Source of the DNA: Rutstroemia sp. NJR-2017a BVV2
Taxonomy: Eukaryota > Ascomycota > Leotiomycetes > Helotiales > Rutstroemiaceae
Assembly (NCBI GenBank): GCA_002946415.1
Contig: NJPS01000031.1
Span: 1,116,001-1,180,000, forward strand
Length of the DNA: 64,000 nt
Reading direction: 5' to 3'
Part shown: positions 1-12,887 of the stretch, piece after piece
Numbering within the stretch: the stretch's first letter is position 1
Layout of the letters: every line of letters begins with the position of its first letter
Program-made: the position numbers and the translations under genes
Notes under the pieces: generated by a model
What the model saw: the letters and a program-made list of their open reading frames with translations, nothing else
Told to the model about the DNA's origin: nothing
Databases searched by the model: none

Positions 1-3000
1 GGGCAAGACAATAGGACAAACCTTCTCGGCTGGCGAGCTGGAACGCAAAAACAACCTCCAGTCTACCGGAATTGGGTAGTGAGGGAGCAGACGTGTCAAA
101 GATCTAGCAGAAGCAGCCCAAAATGTGCTGCCATCTGATTGCACACCGCACTTACGATTCGAACGCTCATTGACCGGGTAGACCCTTTCCCAGACACATG
201 TTGCGGTAGTATGGACATTTCTTTTTGGTGGTCTGAGGTACTCAGGATTCTGGAAAGTATCATTCCTAGCCGCATATGCGGCCGGACAACTTTCCGCCTC
301 CAATAGGATTGGAGCCATGCCGGATTTCTCAATTGGGCCTGAGGACGGAGGTAGGTGCTGGAGCGTAAAGATCTCCGAAGGTTAGCTGCTTCGAGGAGTG
401 GGAGTCGTCACGATGAGAGCATGTACTGCTTACTGAGTACCTGGGGCAGGCTGGGGCCCGGGGGTGAGCCTGCACTCCTGGGCAGGAAAAGTCGGAAAAA
501 AAGGAAACCCAAGGAAAAAGGAATAAAAGCCGAAGATTCCTGGACATCCTGGCTGGTCAGCTACGGCTATCGTCTGCCAGAGGAGTCGCTCCCCACTTGC
601 CGATAGCATGAGCATTGCGCATCGACCTATCACCGCAATGGCCCAGACTAACCGCGTAGGAACGGAGTTTATCCGGGCAGGAGGAGCAAGGAGCACTTAG
701 TTGGGCGACACATCGCGCCGAGAACTACGGTACTTACTTAGTTACGTCGGGAGAAAACCGTTTTAGCAAGAACAGCTCGGCAAATGAGCGAGAGCCTCCC
801 TGGTCGCTGTCCTGCAGAAGTGCTTTGCAGTGCTAAGTGCAGTGCTAAGGAGTGCTAGTCGTGCTAGTCGTAGGTCGCACGTCTTGCAGAGATCCACAAA
901 GAAGACGTATCACTTCCGAAATCCCCATCATCTGGTTGTTTTGCGCCCCCAACTGTTCTTTTTGGCGCTGGCGGTTTGGTAGTTCGCTCTCGGAATCTTT
1001 TGGCCCAATAACAGTGGTCGAGGCATATAACTTTATGCACTCTAGCCAGATCGATTGCAGGAACCATGCGATACATCAAAAGAGGTCTCTCGAGTGCGTA
1101 CAATGTACATGTGGATGTATGTGTACCGTCGTGAATCTTGTACTATACCGGGGATCATATCATTATTGCAACGGTCGGCTAATCAGTGTTGTATCTTTCC
1201 TGCGAGAACCGGGTAGAAGCGACACCTACCCTGTCTCGTAGAACTATTGATCGTTCGTATTTCGAGGTCACTGAAACAGCATCCGGGTTTTCGTCAACTG
1301 GGCAGCACCACAGGAGGCAAAAAGATCCGCTTCCATGCTTCACGATACCGATTTCCACAATTGCTGGAAGCACAACCCGTCCAGACTGGCCGTGACGTCC
1401 CGTCCATTGCATAAAGCGGTAGCCAACCGGGTCTACCGTACGGAGGGAACTCGTATGAAAAGTACCCAATACATGACACACGCAGCTATAATCACATCAT
1501 ATCATATTGAGAAATAGAACCGATTCTAAATGCGTATCTTTTATCCACATAGATCATCTGAGGAGCCAGAGCGTGCTGCGCGAAAATCAACTACGAGTCT
1601 CCATAGACATTGTTAGACCCTAACCGCTACATGATGTGATGGTCTTTTATGATCGTCTTCGATACTTCCAAGGATCCCCCGTCAGAAACCATATCCCATA
1701 CATTTCACATCCTCCGCATTCTGGATTCTGGATAAGTTGGAGTTGTCTTGTCAAAAATTTAATCATGCTTGTGTGACCACAGCGCCCAGGAACAAATAAC
1801 GAGGTATCCGGGTAAAGCATGCTCGTACACGGTCAGTCAATCACAACCCTCCTTATAAGACGATTGTCCTTCATACCCCTACTTCCCCTACTCACCTGAA
1901 AGTAGCTATCATTTGCACAATGCCCGCCCAAGTCCTTCCATCCTTTACAAGCTCTCTACATTCCATATTGTGATTTGCTGCCCAATATCTCCATTGAATC
2001 ACGCGCTCAATAACTTGGTACACTGCAGTATGCGACATGCATGACTTGTAATAGAGGAGACAGAAAAGATGTGGAAGTAACACTAAGAAAAACCTTGGAA
2101 GCAGAGGCAAGATTGCCCATGAAGCGGTGTCCAAATTTCTTTTCACTGACCCAGCATCCGGTGCTGTAATTTTACTGGTATCTATGTTTCTGATGCACAT
2201 GTAATGTAATGTACGTACGAGCGAACGAACATGCCACGATGCTATCACCCTCTATGGATCATACCGGGGTAAGGCATGATGCTCCTTACTTCAATCCATG
2301 CTCTTGCTGTGGTCTTCCATCAAATCAAAAGCAGGATTAGCCCTTCTCATGGGCGTCGTAAAAATGGCCCATTGTGAGCTCACGTATCTTTGTGCTGGAT
2401 CCTCCAATGGAAAGGCAGCACACGGAAGAGGAAGTTAGAAACAGACTGGAGAAAAAGAAGAAAGCATCCTTGAGTTGGGGGAACAGGTGCGATTCGGCTT
2501 CGAATGGTCTCTTCGGCATCCCGATCATAGCCCCACCGGGTCCCGGAAGTGGGTTCGACGATTCCGGGACGTGAAAACTTTGCAAGCGTCCAAGATATCA
2601 CCTCGAATTCGTCATCAAGGTTCGAGCCAGATATTGAATAATGGAAATTAGATTAGGTTATTGTGTAATGCGAACAATTGCGGTGAGTGGGTGGGTATAT
2701 AAAGAGAGTTGGGGGTTTTTGCTTTTCAGCGTTCGGTTTGAGACGGTATTCTGGAGAGATACCGCCAGTCCGTTCAGTCCCACGTTGTCTCAGATGGTGC
2801 CGAGATAAGATGAAGTCACAGGAGACTGGGTGTGGCGTCCGTGGCTAGATGGCTAGGTGGCTAGGTGGCTGCAGGTTTCGATCAGTTGTTTGAAGTCGGT
2901 ATCTGGCTGGACTTCGCCCTAAGGCGCCTCTTTTGTTCAATGGGAATAGAGTTTACGCATAGTCAACTTCCGCTTCTCGATCTTGCCACAGCTGGCCGGT

Positions 3001-3490
3001 GGGTTGGGAAACTTGCGTTTATCCCGCTCCGTAGTTTATTGCTGGCTGTTTATACTTCGTACTTTCGACGTGGTGTGCGGTAGGTGGGCGTGCCTACGAA
3101 GTAAACGCGTATGCCCACAGTACAGGAGCGAAAGAGGAAGGCCGTGAATGCCAAAAGAAAGCATGCGTTCAGATACGAGTACGGTGTTTATACAAACCAC
3201 AAACCTAAATGCAAGCACTATTCGAGAAAGTTATCCTCCGTCTATTAGCGTTGTTTCAGTCATTACATAATCAACCCAGATGAGCTCATCAGGGCTGGTC
3301 TCGGAGCTAGCGAATGCGCGACCATCACCGACAACGACCATCAACCAGCTCCATACGAAAGAGCAGCTTCGTTATTATCAACGCCTTCAAACAATGCGCC
3401 TTCTGATCGTCACCGAGTAATTGAATGGACGTGCTGACCGGTTTCGCTTGAAGTTCCCGGCCATCCGGGGTAACACAAAATTCGGCGACG
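1..3490. other. Gene-poor left flank, no supported gene
   Basis: All open frames here are short (under 130 codons), carry no recognisable domain and do not join into a splice model. The stretch around 820-870 repeats the word GTGCTAAG/GTGCTAG several times, and 2840-2870 repeats TGGCTAGG. A TATATAAA sequence lies at 2696-2703 but no convincing coding region follows it. No transposase, reverse transcriptase or terminal repeat was seen. The DNA could be promoter and intergenic sequence, or a decayed gene too eroded to recognise by eye. Confidence 0.5.
2696..2703 (+). promoter_or_regulatory. TATA-like box without a clear downstream gene
   Basis: The sequence reads TATATAAA. The next recognisable start codon on this strand is that of the MFS transporter, about 790 bp away, so assignment to that gene is weak. 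It may serve a non-coding transcript or be fortuitous. Confidence 0.2.
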
Positions 3491-5548
3491 ATGTCGGTAT
3501 CAAGATATCTGCCATTTTCCTCGAGAACGACGAATACGCAAGCAGTAACCTATCTTTTGGCTGTTTGTTTATTCTCGATATCCTTCCTTGTCTTTCTCAA
3601 TAGCAGCGTATCATTCGTCATTACCGATCTCATTGGCGTCAAAGATGGCGTGGGGGACTTAGTAGGCACTTTGGTACGACCATATTGATGTTGCATTTTC
3701 ACCCAATATTGAATACTTACATGTAATGAAGGGTTTTGTTGACGAACTGGTCGCTCTGATAGCCTGCCCGGCGTGGGGTATTCTCAGCGACAGGGTTGGT
3801 GTCCGGATTGTATGTGTACTTGGATATGCGATCGTAGGTGTGGCATTGATCCTATTCGTGCAAGCCAAAAATGTCTTCCCACAACTCCTCCTTGCGAGGC
3901 TCTTCTTTTCCGTCGGAGGAGCTGCTACGTGAGTTTGATATCCGAGGAACACTGCACCCGCATACTAACCGAAACTGAAGTGCCACCATGGTGACAGCAA
4001 TCCTACCTTCGATGACAGGCCGAGAAACCGACAATTCGGAGGATTCCTACATATCGAGAACCGCCTTGCCAGAAAATGTCCGTCACAGCATTGCAGCTCG
4101 ATCCCTAGATTCCGAGACTACAATAACGCCGGCCAATTACAATACTCAGAGCCCGAGCGAACCATCACAAACCAACAAACAGACTGGATCCAGCCCTCCA
4201 CGATTGGCCGGCTTAGTAGGACTCTTCACCGGATGCGGGGCATTGGTTGCACTGGCCGTATTTCTGCCGCTGCCAGCTCAATTCTCGCAGATTAAAGGGG
4301 TGTCTCAAGGCCAGGCGGTGTCGGACAGCTTCTACGTGGTCGGAGTCGTGGCTCTTCTAGTTTCTTGCTTCTGTTTCATTGGCCTGAGAGGGCTAGCAGA
4401 TGAAGATGGGAAGGGATGGAGCCTACTTCTTGGCAAAGCAGTTCCTCGAGAGTACCATGCTGAGGAATCGAACGACTTTGGACACGGACGAGATGAAGCA
4501 GAAGGATTTCAGCCGTATTGGATCTTACTCCGTGATTCCACCGTCTTGGGCTTCAAAGACGCCCAAATTGGACTTGGGTATCTCGGTGGATTCGTCGCAC
4601 GTGCTTCGTCTGTTGGCATATCACTTTTTATTCCCCTCTACATAAACTCTTATTTTATCGGGCATGGCTTCTGCCAAGGATCTCCAAATGACCCGTCGCC
4701 CGAGCTCAAGAAAGAATGCCGTAGAGCATACGTCCTAGCAGCAGAGTTGACAGGGGTGTCGCAATTAATTGCGCTGTTATGTGCCCCGGTATTCGGGTAT
4801 TTGTCAGATCGCTTCCGCCGTTTCAATGTACCACTTCTCGCGGCGAGCATATTTGGGATAGTTGGGTACACGGGATTTGCTCAACTTGTTAGCCCTGAAC
4901 CGCAAGACATCAACGGCCGAGGAGGAAGCCCTGCAGTGTTTATCATGGTTGCATTGATTGGCATAAGCCAAATTGGAGCAGTAAGTCTAAGTTACATTTT
5001 CATCCCTATTTGTGTTTCATTTCTGCAAATTCGAAGCCTATATTCGATCCCAATGGAGAGTGTTCTCCGAGAAAGGTCTTAATGATTGAATATCGGAATA
5101 TCACACCACCTTTCCGGTTTGCTAGATACGGCACAATCTCCGAACAAAGTATGTTGTGCATTAACACTCCGAACAGATCGTCTGTAGTCTTGGTCTTCTG
5201 GGTAGAGGTGTTCTCGGAGCCGAAGGTGGTTATAACCTGTCTGCGCAACTACACGATGCGGTTGACAGTATCGATCGCCCATTAAACGATGCACCTGAAA
5301 CTGCACCACTAATGGGATCTCCAAAATCTAGCAAGGCTTCTTCCAGAAGCCATCTTAAGGGTTCTATTGCAGGTGTTTACTCTCTATCAGGGGGTGCAGC
5401 CATACTTTTACTTACCAAACTTGGCGGCTATCTGTTCGATAACGTCTCGAACGGGGCCCCGTTTTACATGATGGCTATTTTCAACGCCATTCTGTTGGTA
5501 ATTGGGGTTGGTGCTGGAGTTTATCGGGAACTCCAGAGAAAGAGATGA
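3491..5548 (+). CDS. MFS transporter (vesicular-amine-type, fungal)
   Basis: This is a major facilitator superfamily transporter of the plasma or vacuolar membrane, probably a proton-coupled exporter; the substrate cannot be told. The exon model is 3491-3673, 3732-3928, 3981-4980 and 5177-5548, giving 583 residues with all phases agreeing. An early helix pair is followed by the MFS loop motif seen as GILSDRVGVR, and later helices include a second loop reading FGYLSDRFRR. A long polar central loop of about 90 residues (TGRETDNSEDSY onward) separates the two six-helix halves. The last exon starts IVCSLGLLGRGVLGAEGGYN and ends in a final helix pair and RELQRKR. The third intron (4981-5176, 196 bp) is longer than the others and could hide a small exon. 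The start at 3491 is the first ATG that gives an N-terminal helix in frame. Confidence 0.85.
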
Positions 5549-7492
5549 AACATTTTCACTTAATATAGGACGAACAGATCTAGAGAAAGCTAAAATTTAC
5601 ACGTGAACCGGTCCAAGTCTTCCATGATCATGAACTCTCTGATATCCAACACGTAAAACACCTAGCAGTTAGACCGGCATCATCCGACAATTACATTCGC
5701 TCAACCGCAATTTCTGATCAACCCATTCTTCATTTATGCGATGACGAAGGGGGATTCAAGTCTCTGTTCAGATCCATGGTCTCAATTTTCAAATCTTCAG
5801 ATTTTCAGGAATACCCTTCAGCAAAAATGTATAGAACGTTCACGGTAGGCCTCGGAGCCTTCAATAATGCGCTATCAACTTCCATTCAGTTCACTGCTGC
5901 TAGAACACAGCAATCCACGGAAGCCTTTAGTGAAGCCTTTTGATAATAGTTTGGACATAGTAGAGATTTGCGTCAGACATTTTTTGTGTATATAAATTTG
6001 ACCATCTAGTTTCTATGCAGCTGGAATGAATATCGGCGTGACATTAATCTTTTGCAATGTATAAGTTCCTACAAGCCCAGGATAGCTTTACAGAAAAGTA
6101 GACAATAAATATAAGGGGGGAGCGTCTTTACCTCCAGGCCACTGCTTTCTGTGTGACCTACAGCAGGGAATGAGTCAGTGTAGGTGTCGTTTGACTGCTT
6201 TGGGAAGCCGGCCCTCTCAACTCAGTGCCCTTGAGATACCTCTTTTTGACATCGCAACAGAGGGCGACAAGAATATTGAGACGCGGCGAGGATCTCCTAG
6301 CACTTGCATACGAAGGAGAACATCTTTTGGACTTCATCTCTAGCAACTGAGAGAATTGGGGTAGGACAAAAAACTACGGAGTGACAGAAAAATAACTCCT
6401 GTAGGACTTCTCCGTTTAGGCTGTGTAAACGATTATCCAAGGAGAGCTGATCAAGCCGTAAACCATTCAAGGTCGAAAATCAACCTCATAGCAAAGTTAC
6501 GACGAAACTCTCCATGCTCCCGAATGAACACCATGCCGTCTGTTTTCGGAGCAAACGGAATAAACGGAGCATAGGAGATTAGTTGTCCTAGATGAAGCGG
6601 TATCTGACCATCTAGATTGACTTAATCCCATGATGTTCGGAAACCCAATCTCAGATTCCTAATCGAAAAGTAGGGTAGATTCATTGTGCTTTCCGATTCT
6701 TGATTGATTGGTTTCTTTGTCCCGGACTGTAACGGTGAGATTACCACTACTATAATCTTACGTCTTTCTCAGGTGAAGCAAAGTGCGGGATGAACGGTCA
6801 GACCTGAAATATCCGTGTTTGAACGACTTGAGTTGTTCCCTTTGTAACTTGCTCGTTTCTCGTTTCTTCTGTTCCTTTTCTTCGATCTATGCTTTGGGGT
6901 GGGCTTGAAGTAAGAGGTTGGAGCACAAAGAGTTGTTTCTGTCGATGTAAATAATATCTAATAGAGAGCAGATGATTTGTTGTTGGTTCTTGGGCGCTTG
7001 TTTTTGGAGAAAGTACAGGTGTACATGACATGATGTGTAGATCATCTCTCGTTTTGTGTCCGAACGTCGTCATCACAGCATGGACCGGACAGACATTCAA
7101 CAATAACATCAGCATACTTGAGTACACCAAAACGGAACTTGTATATGAAGCAGAGTAACAATGCAATGCCAATCCAACAACGCAAATCATTCACCGCAAT
7201 CTCGGAACAAAGAATCGATAGTAGAATCCGATAATAACCAATTTCTGCACCTAGACACACTTGCACATCAGTTCATGGCTTGTCAGACTGCAGAATTCGA
7301 TCTGCAAAGCATTCCAACCAATAACCAATTTCTCATCCCTCACATCTGCCAACATATCATTCTGTGCTAGGCATCTCCATATCAAGACCATATTCCGACG
7401 CAGGATCATTCTGCATCATACATACATACACACGAATCACCTCACAATTACTATTGCCGACAATATCACCCACACGAACCAGACGATCAAAC
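5549..7492. other. Intergenic, no supported gene
   Basis: This stretch separates the MFS gene from the proline-rich protein gene. It holds only short frames with no recognisable domains. A TATATAAAT-type word occurs near 5990. The last 300 bp are rich in CATCACA-like and ACACAC-like words and probably form the promoter and leader of the downstream gene. No repeat unit or mobile element was seen. Confidence 0.5.
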
Positions 7493-8365
7493 ATGTCAGG
7501 CATCCCGTTACATACAAACGCACCCATCAATGCGCAATCAGGTTCTACACATTCCACTTCACCTGCAGAAACAAGCGCAAACCCCACCTTCACCTCCACA
7601 TCAACAAGCACATCGTACGCAGCAGCGCAACCCGGTGCAAGCGTGCCCGCACCCACTTCCTCATTATCTACTGCAGCCGAACGTTACCTCCATGCATATC
7701 CGTCACCAAACCCAGCGCCAACACCAACGCGCACGATAAAAGATGCTTCTTCCGACGTTCCCCCTCCACCGCAGCCTGGAGCATTTCCGAAGCCAGCAAC
7801 TGGGTTGACGGGCCCCATTCCATCTACAGCATCCCCCGCTGCACCTACCCCTCTACCAACTGCATCTGCATCTGTATCATCATCTTCAATACCCCCTCCC
7901 CACCTCCCCCATCAGATGGGCATCCCACCTCCACTCAGCAATCCCCCACCACGTTCTACGACAACAGCGAACACGCCGTCCATGCACTCTCTACCAGTTT
8001 CGTTGCCCGTGCATGCTGCTGGCACAGGCACAGGGCCACAGCCTCCCGCGACACAAACGCAAACACAGCAACGAAGTCTTGAACACCCACCGGGTTATCA
8101 GCAGAACGTGTATGCGGCCGAGCTACCGTCTGCGCAGCAGCACCAGCACCAGCACCAGCACCAGAATCTTCCCCACGCGAACTACAACTCCAACTATAGC
8201 AGCAGTAACACCGGAGGAGGGGTGCAAGGAGGAAGAGCAGATGACGAACAACGCCAGGATGCCGAGGGCGAAGGATTCTGGAATAGCGCGAAGAAATGGG
8301 CTGAGAGTGCGGGGGAGAAGTTATCGGCTGGGGAGAAGGAGGTTTGGAGGAGGATTGGCAACTAA
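7493..8365 (+). CDS. Proline-rich protein with conserved C-terminal WxxAxKW tail
   Basis: A 290-residue, intron-free protein I cannot name. Residues 1-210 are low-complexity (Pro, Ser, Thr, Ala), with PPPPQP and IPPPHLPHQMGIPPP runs. Around residues 217-225 a CAGCAC repeat codes an alternating Gln-His tract. The final 30 residues are different: they read GFWNSAKKWAESAGEKL and then AGEKEVWRRIGN, predicted as an amphipathic helix. From memory, similar tails end many uncharacterised filamentous-fungal proteins. The ATG at 7493 was preferred to upstream in-frame codons because it is the first ATG in the frame. The amphipathic end suggests a membrane-surface or protein-docking role, but this is inference. 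Confidence 0.65.
   Translation: MSGIPLHTNAPINAQSGSTHSTSPAETSANPTFTSTSTSTSYAAAQPGASVPAPTSSLSTAAERYLHAYPSPNPAPTPTRTIKDASSDVPPPPQPGAFPKPATGLTGPIPSTASPAAPTPLPTASASVSSSSIPPPHLPHQMGIPPPLSNPPPRSTTTANTPSMHSLPVSLPVHAAGTGTGPQPPATQTQTQQRSLEHPPGYQQNVYAAELPSAQQHQHQHQHQNLPHANYNSNYSSSNTGGGVQGGRADDEQRQDAEGEGFWNSAKKWAESAGEKLSAGEKEVWRRIGN
8142..8167 (+). repeat. CAGCAC repeat coding a His/Gln tract
   Basis: Tandem CAGCAC units inside the proline-rich protein gene code alternating Gln and His residues, just upstream of its conserved C-terminal tail. The tract is a likely site of length variation between strains. Confidence 0.75.
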
Positions 8366-8426
8366 GTTAGTCAGATGTTGGGAATGGTATGACAGAACAT
8401 GACATGACATGGTGTTATGGGAAGTG

Positions 8427-8448
8427 TGCTTGCTTGCTTGCTTGCTTG
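8427..8448. repeat. TGCT microsatellite
   Basis: About five tandem TGCT units lie just past the stop codon of the proline-rich protein gene, so they are probably in its 3' untranslated region. Confidence 0.85.
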
Positions 8449-8511
8449 GTTTGCATTTCTCAAGTGGAAGAATGGATTAAGTAAGAGTTAGGTTGGCATT
8501 TTGCAGGTAGG

Positions 8512-8533
8512 CGGAAAGGAAAGGAAAGGAAAG
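8512..8533. repeat. GGAAA microsatellite
   Basis: About four tandem GGAAA units lie in intergenic DNA downstream of the proline-rich protein gene. Confidence 0.8.
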
Positions 8534-10827
8534 AATTGATTTGCATTTCTTTTCGCTGAATTCTATTTCTGGCGTTGTGCTACCATCTATATTCTCACAT
8601 CCAGAGACGGCAAAACGGAAGGGGAATTTAAGTTACGCAAGACAAGGCAAGGCAGGGCAGGCACCGGCGATATGGCATGGAGATAAGCAAACATGTGAAA
8701 TATCTATCACATTTTCACGACGGCCTACGTAGTCGCGTAGGTAGGTAATCAAGCGTTGAATCCATCCACCTGCAACAAACGAGCAGCTGGTCCGAAAATA
8801 TATGGTACACAGTATATGAATAGCAAGTGCATGCACGTGTTTGCCGAAAAAACTATATTTTTATTGTCTCTGGGCCGAGACCCAAACGGCATGGAGCGCG
8901 AGCGAGACATTTCTTGGTCAGCACTCCGTAAAGCAAGAGCTGTGGTACAAGGAATAGGATAGCACAGGACAGGGCAAGGGGAAAGAGGGAAGGAAGAATA
9001 TTGACGTGATATGCTACCAAATATAGACAGCCATGCAAATCCTTCCTCTCTTTCTCGGGCTTTGGGTTTTGCTTTTTTGGCTTGCTGGGATAGAGATGCT
9101 ATTGGGATGAAAGATGTGGGAGATGGACATACAGACCGGACGATCGATGGGATGGATGGCTGGGTTGGGTTCGGCATTCAAGGTTCGGATGGGATGGGAT
9201 GATGGCTCGATAAGTCGCCTTCTTACGAAGCAGCTTCTTTTCGAGGCTGGACGAGATATTAGGAATTAATTGGCTAAGCGTTCTTCCCAAGTTCTCTTTC
9301 TTCCCTCCACATCTGTTTAGTGTCTGCTCTTACAATAGTTCAGATGGACCCTCCATCTAGTTTTTCGTCTTGGAAACAAGAGAGGAGGAAAAGAAGAAAG
9401 AAACAGTAGTTTAATTCAAGGGGACTTCTTCCACCTCCACATAGTCCATCCTCAGAAATCAAACAACCCACCGACCGGTCTGCTCCGAAATTCCTCTAGA
9501 AGGTCAGTAGAAGTTTCCAAATCTAGGACGTGCGCAAGATACAGTGGTGGGAATGCGCGTCCAGCGCGGCAGGTAGGTCGGTATCTCATATCGCTCTACC
9601 CCTAGCGTACTATATCTGGTTCATTCTCGCTCTGGCGAGAGAATTTCCGCTCCGGCGGTACGCCAGATAGATAGCTGGGACCCAGAGATCCCTTCTATTT
9701 CGCATCGTACGTCTCACGGACCAACATCAATACCGTCATGATCGGTGATCACCATACGAGGTATGTTATTACCGAGGATCAGTGCGGTTGTTTTGGTTGC
9801 AAATTAAAGAAAGAAGGGGATTTCAAGGGGCCCTGGTGCCCACATTCCACAATACTTCCTGTTTGGGCGCCGTTCATTCATGCGTGGTTGAACAGTGCTT
9901 TGTACGTTAGAGTTAGCTGTTGCTTCGTAGAGTACGGCTGACGGGGCTCCTGGGATTCTTGTCTTGTGTGGGGGATTTTCGGAGTATCGCAGAGGGTGTG
10001 TGCGAGAGAAGGAAAGTGGTAAGGATAGAAGGTGTGGCTCGATGCGGAAATTCGTGGCTGAGTTGAGATGGACAGGGGCGGGCTTGATACCGGGTATGGT
10101 AGCTGGGTTTGAGGTTGACGGAGAGGGGAGATGGGATGTCCTTTCTCGGTTGTCGGTTGTGTATATTTGGATCTGGAGGTTAGAGGTGTGGCACGGTGTG
10201 GATAGCACGAAGTAAGTCGAAGAATGCGGTAGCCTAGTAGACCGAAATAGCAGCGGAGACGAGACGCCCAACGGACAACGGATATTAAGGTATGAGAGTG
10301 GAGTGCAATGACATCGTTTTTGTTTCTCTGAACGGTGAGCTCGAGCTACTGCGACCTTCATTTCGTTTCTTGTCTCTAGAACAATGGAACTTTTGATAAC
10401 CCGTGTGCACGGGCTATCAGACACTCGCATGTGGCTTAGTTGTATGGAGAGACGGTAGGTAGATTGAATTGAAGTGAAGCCCTGCTGCCCTACGAGGTGA
10501 GGTGGATGAGCGGGATGATCGGATTCTTCGGATGGTGGACGAGCATGAGGATGAGGATGTATGGATCATGGTTGAATAGAGGCGTTGTGGTGGTCGTGGA
10601 GCAGAGTGGGATGGTGAGTATGAGAAAAAGGTACATAGAGTAAAGCTTGCGAGTTGTTGTGAGCTGACACGGCTGAATGACTGAGTGTCCGGCTAAGGCT
10701 CGAGGATTCGTGAGTCGTGAGTCGTGGGCAATTACTTCGTATGAAAAGGTTGTTTTATTCTAAGGTTAATTCTCCGTATGGATGTACCGTAAATACCACA
10801 TCCACCATCCACCATCTAATCGATGTA

Positions 10828-10849
10828 CCAGCCAGCCAGCCAGCCAGCC
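10828..10849. repeat. CCAG microsatellite
   Basis: About five tandem CCAG units in the non-coding stretch upstream of the Rua1-like gene. Confidence 0.8.
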
Positions 10850-11436
10850 GAACAGGACTTGCCCATGCCCGCGCGCACAAACTCATATGGAAAACCGATG
10901 TGGTAGAAGGGCATACGCCCTGTAGAGTGGACGTGGACAATTATTGTATAACCCCGATAGAGAATATTTTCCGAAGATACCACCTTGCGTTCCTTGGCTG
11001 CTTTGGAACTTCACCAAGTTTGAGAGCAGCGCGCGCAGGGGGATCACGAAGCGCACATACCTAGCGATCCTTCCGTTCTGTGTGCTTCTCCTACCTTTCC
11101 TCATTAGTCCACTTGCGCCGGGTATGAAGTACCAGCTTGGCTGTAGTGATACTATTTGTGCCCCTCGGTAGGCAGTAACAATCGAAAGAGTTGATCACCG
11201 AATGAAAGCAACCAGGTAGTTGTGCTGTTATGCTAGAATGACAGATGCTGAGCTACTCGAGCTGCTTTCTCGGAGAAGGAATATGTAGCCTCGGCGAGCA
11301 CCAGCCGAAATGGAGTTATCGAGCCGGGATGCGGGTTGCTATTGATGTGGGGAGCGATTGACAAATCGGACATTTATTCGTAGGTCGCAGCGATCTTGAT
11401 CATCATCTTTCTTTCCTCTACCTAGGATCCCGGTAA

Positions 11437-11459
11437 CTGCTGCTGCTGCTGCTGCTGCT
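11437..11459. repeat. CTG microsatellite
   Basis: Seven or more tandem CTG units with no supported coding frame around them. Confidence 0.85.
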
Positions 11460-12084
11460 CTAGCTGTTGCTGTCGCCGTCGGCTGTACTTACTTCGGGGC
11501 GGTTGGGGTTGCTGTGGCCATAGCTGCTGTACGAAGAAGCTGGTGGTGTGGTTGAGTTGTACAATGTTGAAAGCAATGTTCCTTGCCCGATATCAAGGTT
11601 GCTTCCTGGTCATCCGGAAGCACTTGGGTAAACCGACGAAGACAAAGTTTAATCGCGACTTTTCGAGACTGGCTGTTGTATGGCTCGTTATCCTCGGAAT
11701 ATACGGCGACTCGGGACAGCAAGAGGGACACTGGGACTAGCTAACTGGGACAGGACGAGGAGGAAAGGGAAGGGGTGAGATCAGGTCAGCTTCCCCTGTT
11801 ACGAGTTTCACAATCCTTGTCATCAAACGCTGCCGAACCTACATATGACCAGGATCGGATAATGAGCTCTGAGCACACCAGGTACCGACAGATAGTGGAC
11901 AGACTCGGATACTCCCAGACCAAAGAAACACAAACGCTCTCAAGCTCCGAGCTCAGATTCTCTAACTCCGTGTATTTCACATCAGTATCATTGCCATTCC
12001 AAATACCCGCTCATACGATTCGCTCTGATGGGAAGAAGGCGGTCTAGATTGTGCTGCTGCGGAGCGAGATATTCAGTCCTTTTG

Positions 12085-12126
12085 TGCTTCTGCTTCTGCG
12101 TCTGCGTCTGCGTCTGCTTCTGCTTT
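12085..12126. repeat. TGCTTC/TGCGTC hexanucleotide repeat
   Basis: An imperfect hexanucleotide array alternating TGCTTC and TGCGTC units, in non-coding DNA. Confidence 0.8.
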
Positions 12127-12858
12127 TACATGTTCAATACTTTGCTGCGTACGGGTATAAATGAAGGGTTGGCGAGAATCTTTAAATAGCCTTTTGGATT
12201 TCTTACATTTTCTCAGGTGTGGTGGTGGAAATGGCGATCAGCCGTTATGATAGGTCGGGAGTATTAGAAATGTAATGACTACTCGCCTGGTGCATTGTAG
12301 CTTCTAGACCTCGCGGCCTGAATGATGGAATAGCCAATACAATTGTAGACATCCCTCGTTGACGAGTAGTTTCCTACGAAGTACAGCTATCAGACTACGA
12401 CCATCTAGTTTCCTGTTACCTGCTACCGGTTACCTGCCTAAATATGCCTTCAACTACCTTTTTCCAGCTTTTCCCAGCTTTTTCCCAGCTTAACGTATAC
12501 TTAGCGGCCAGTTTTATCATATAATATCATATCATATTAGGGCTGATATGCCTTGTTGTACAGCTTCTCGCGACCTTGGTATGTTCCCTACTAGGTAGCA
12601 TGCATCGTGGAGTACCCCTGTTACCCGTGTGGGAAAATGATGGAAAGTCTGGAAAATGTGGACGTGTGGAAGATCCTCAAACAGCGCCTGATCTTGCAAC
12701 CAAACATAATCCTGGTTGTTCCCACATTCCCACCTGTTTTGTGTCCACATCTGCTCGAAGGTATTACTAAACTAAGTCCTGACTGAGTACTAAGTACTGT
12801 ACTTTCAACACCTTTCTCTCTCAAACCAAAACCTTAGACCCTTTTTCTAATTTTCTCT

Positions 12859-12887
12859 TCCCCCTTCCCCCCTCCCCCCTCCCCCCT
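12859..12887. repeat. CCCCCT polypyrimidine tract
   Basis: A run of C and T in CCCCCCT-like units about 1.55 kb upstream of the Rua1-like start codon. Polypyrimidine tracts are frequent in fungal promoters. The complementary strand has several G-runs and could fold into a quadruplex. Confidence 0.75.

Noticed and set aside
2610..2640. Possible tRNA B-box (GGTTCGAGCC)
   Set aside because: No matching A-box or cloverleaf could be drawn around it.
9804..10430. 208-codon minus-strand frame with an ATG
   Set aside because: Composition is random-looking and rich in Ser/Pro/His, there is no domain, and no partner exons were found.
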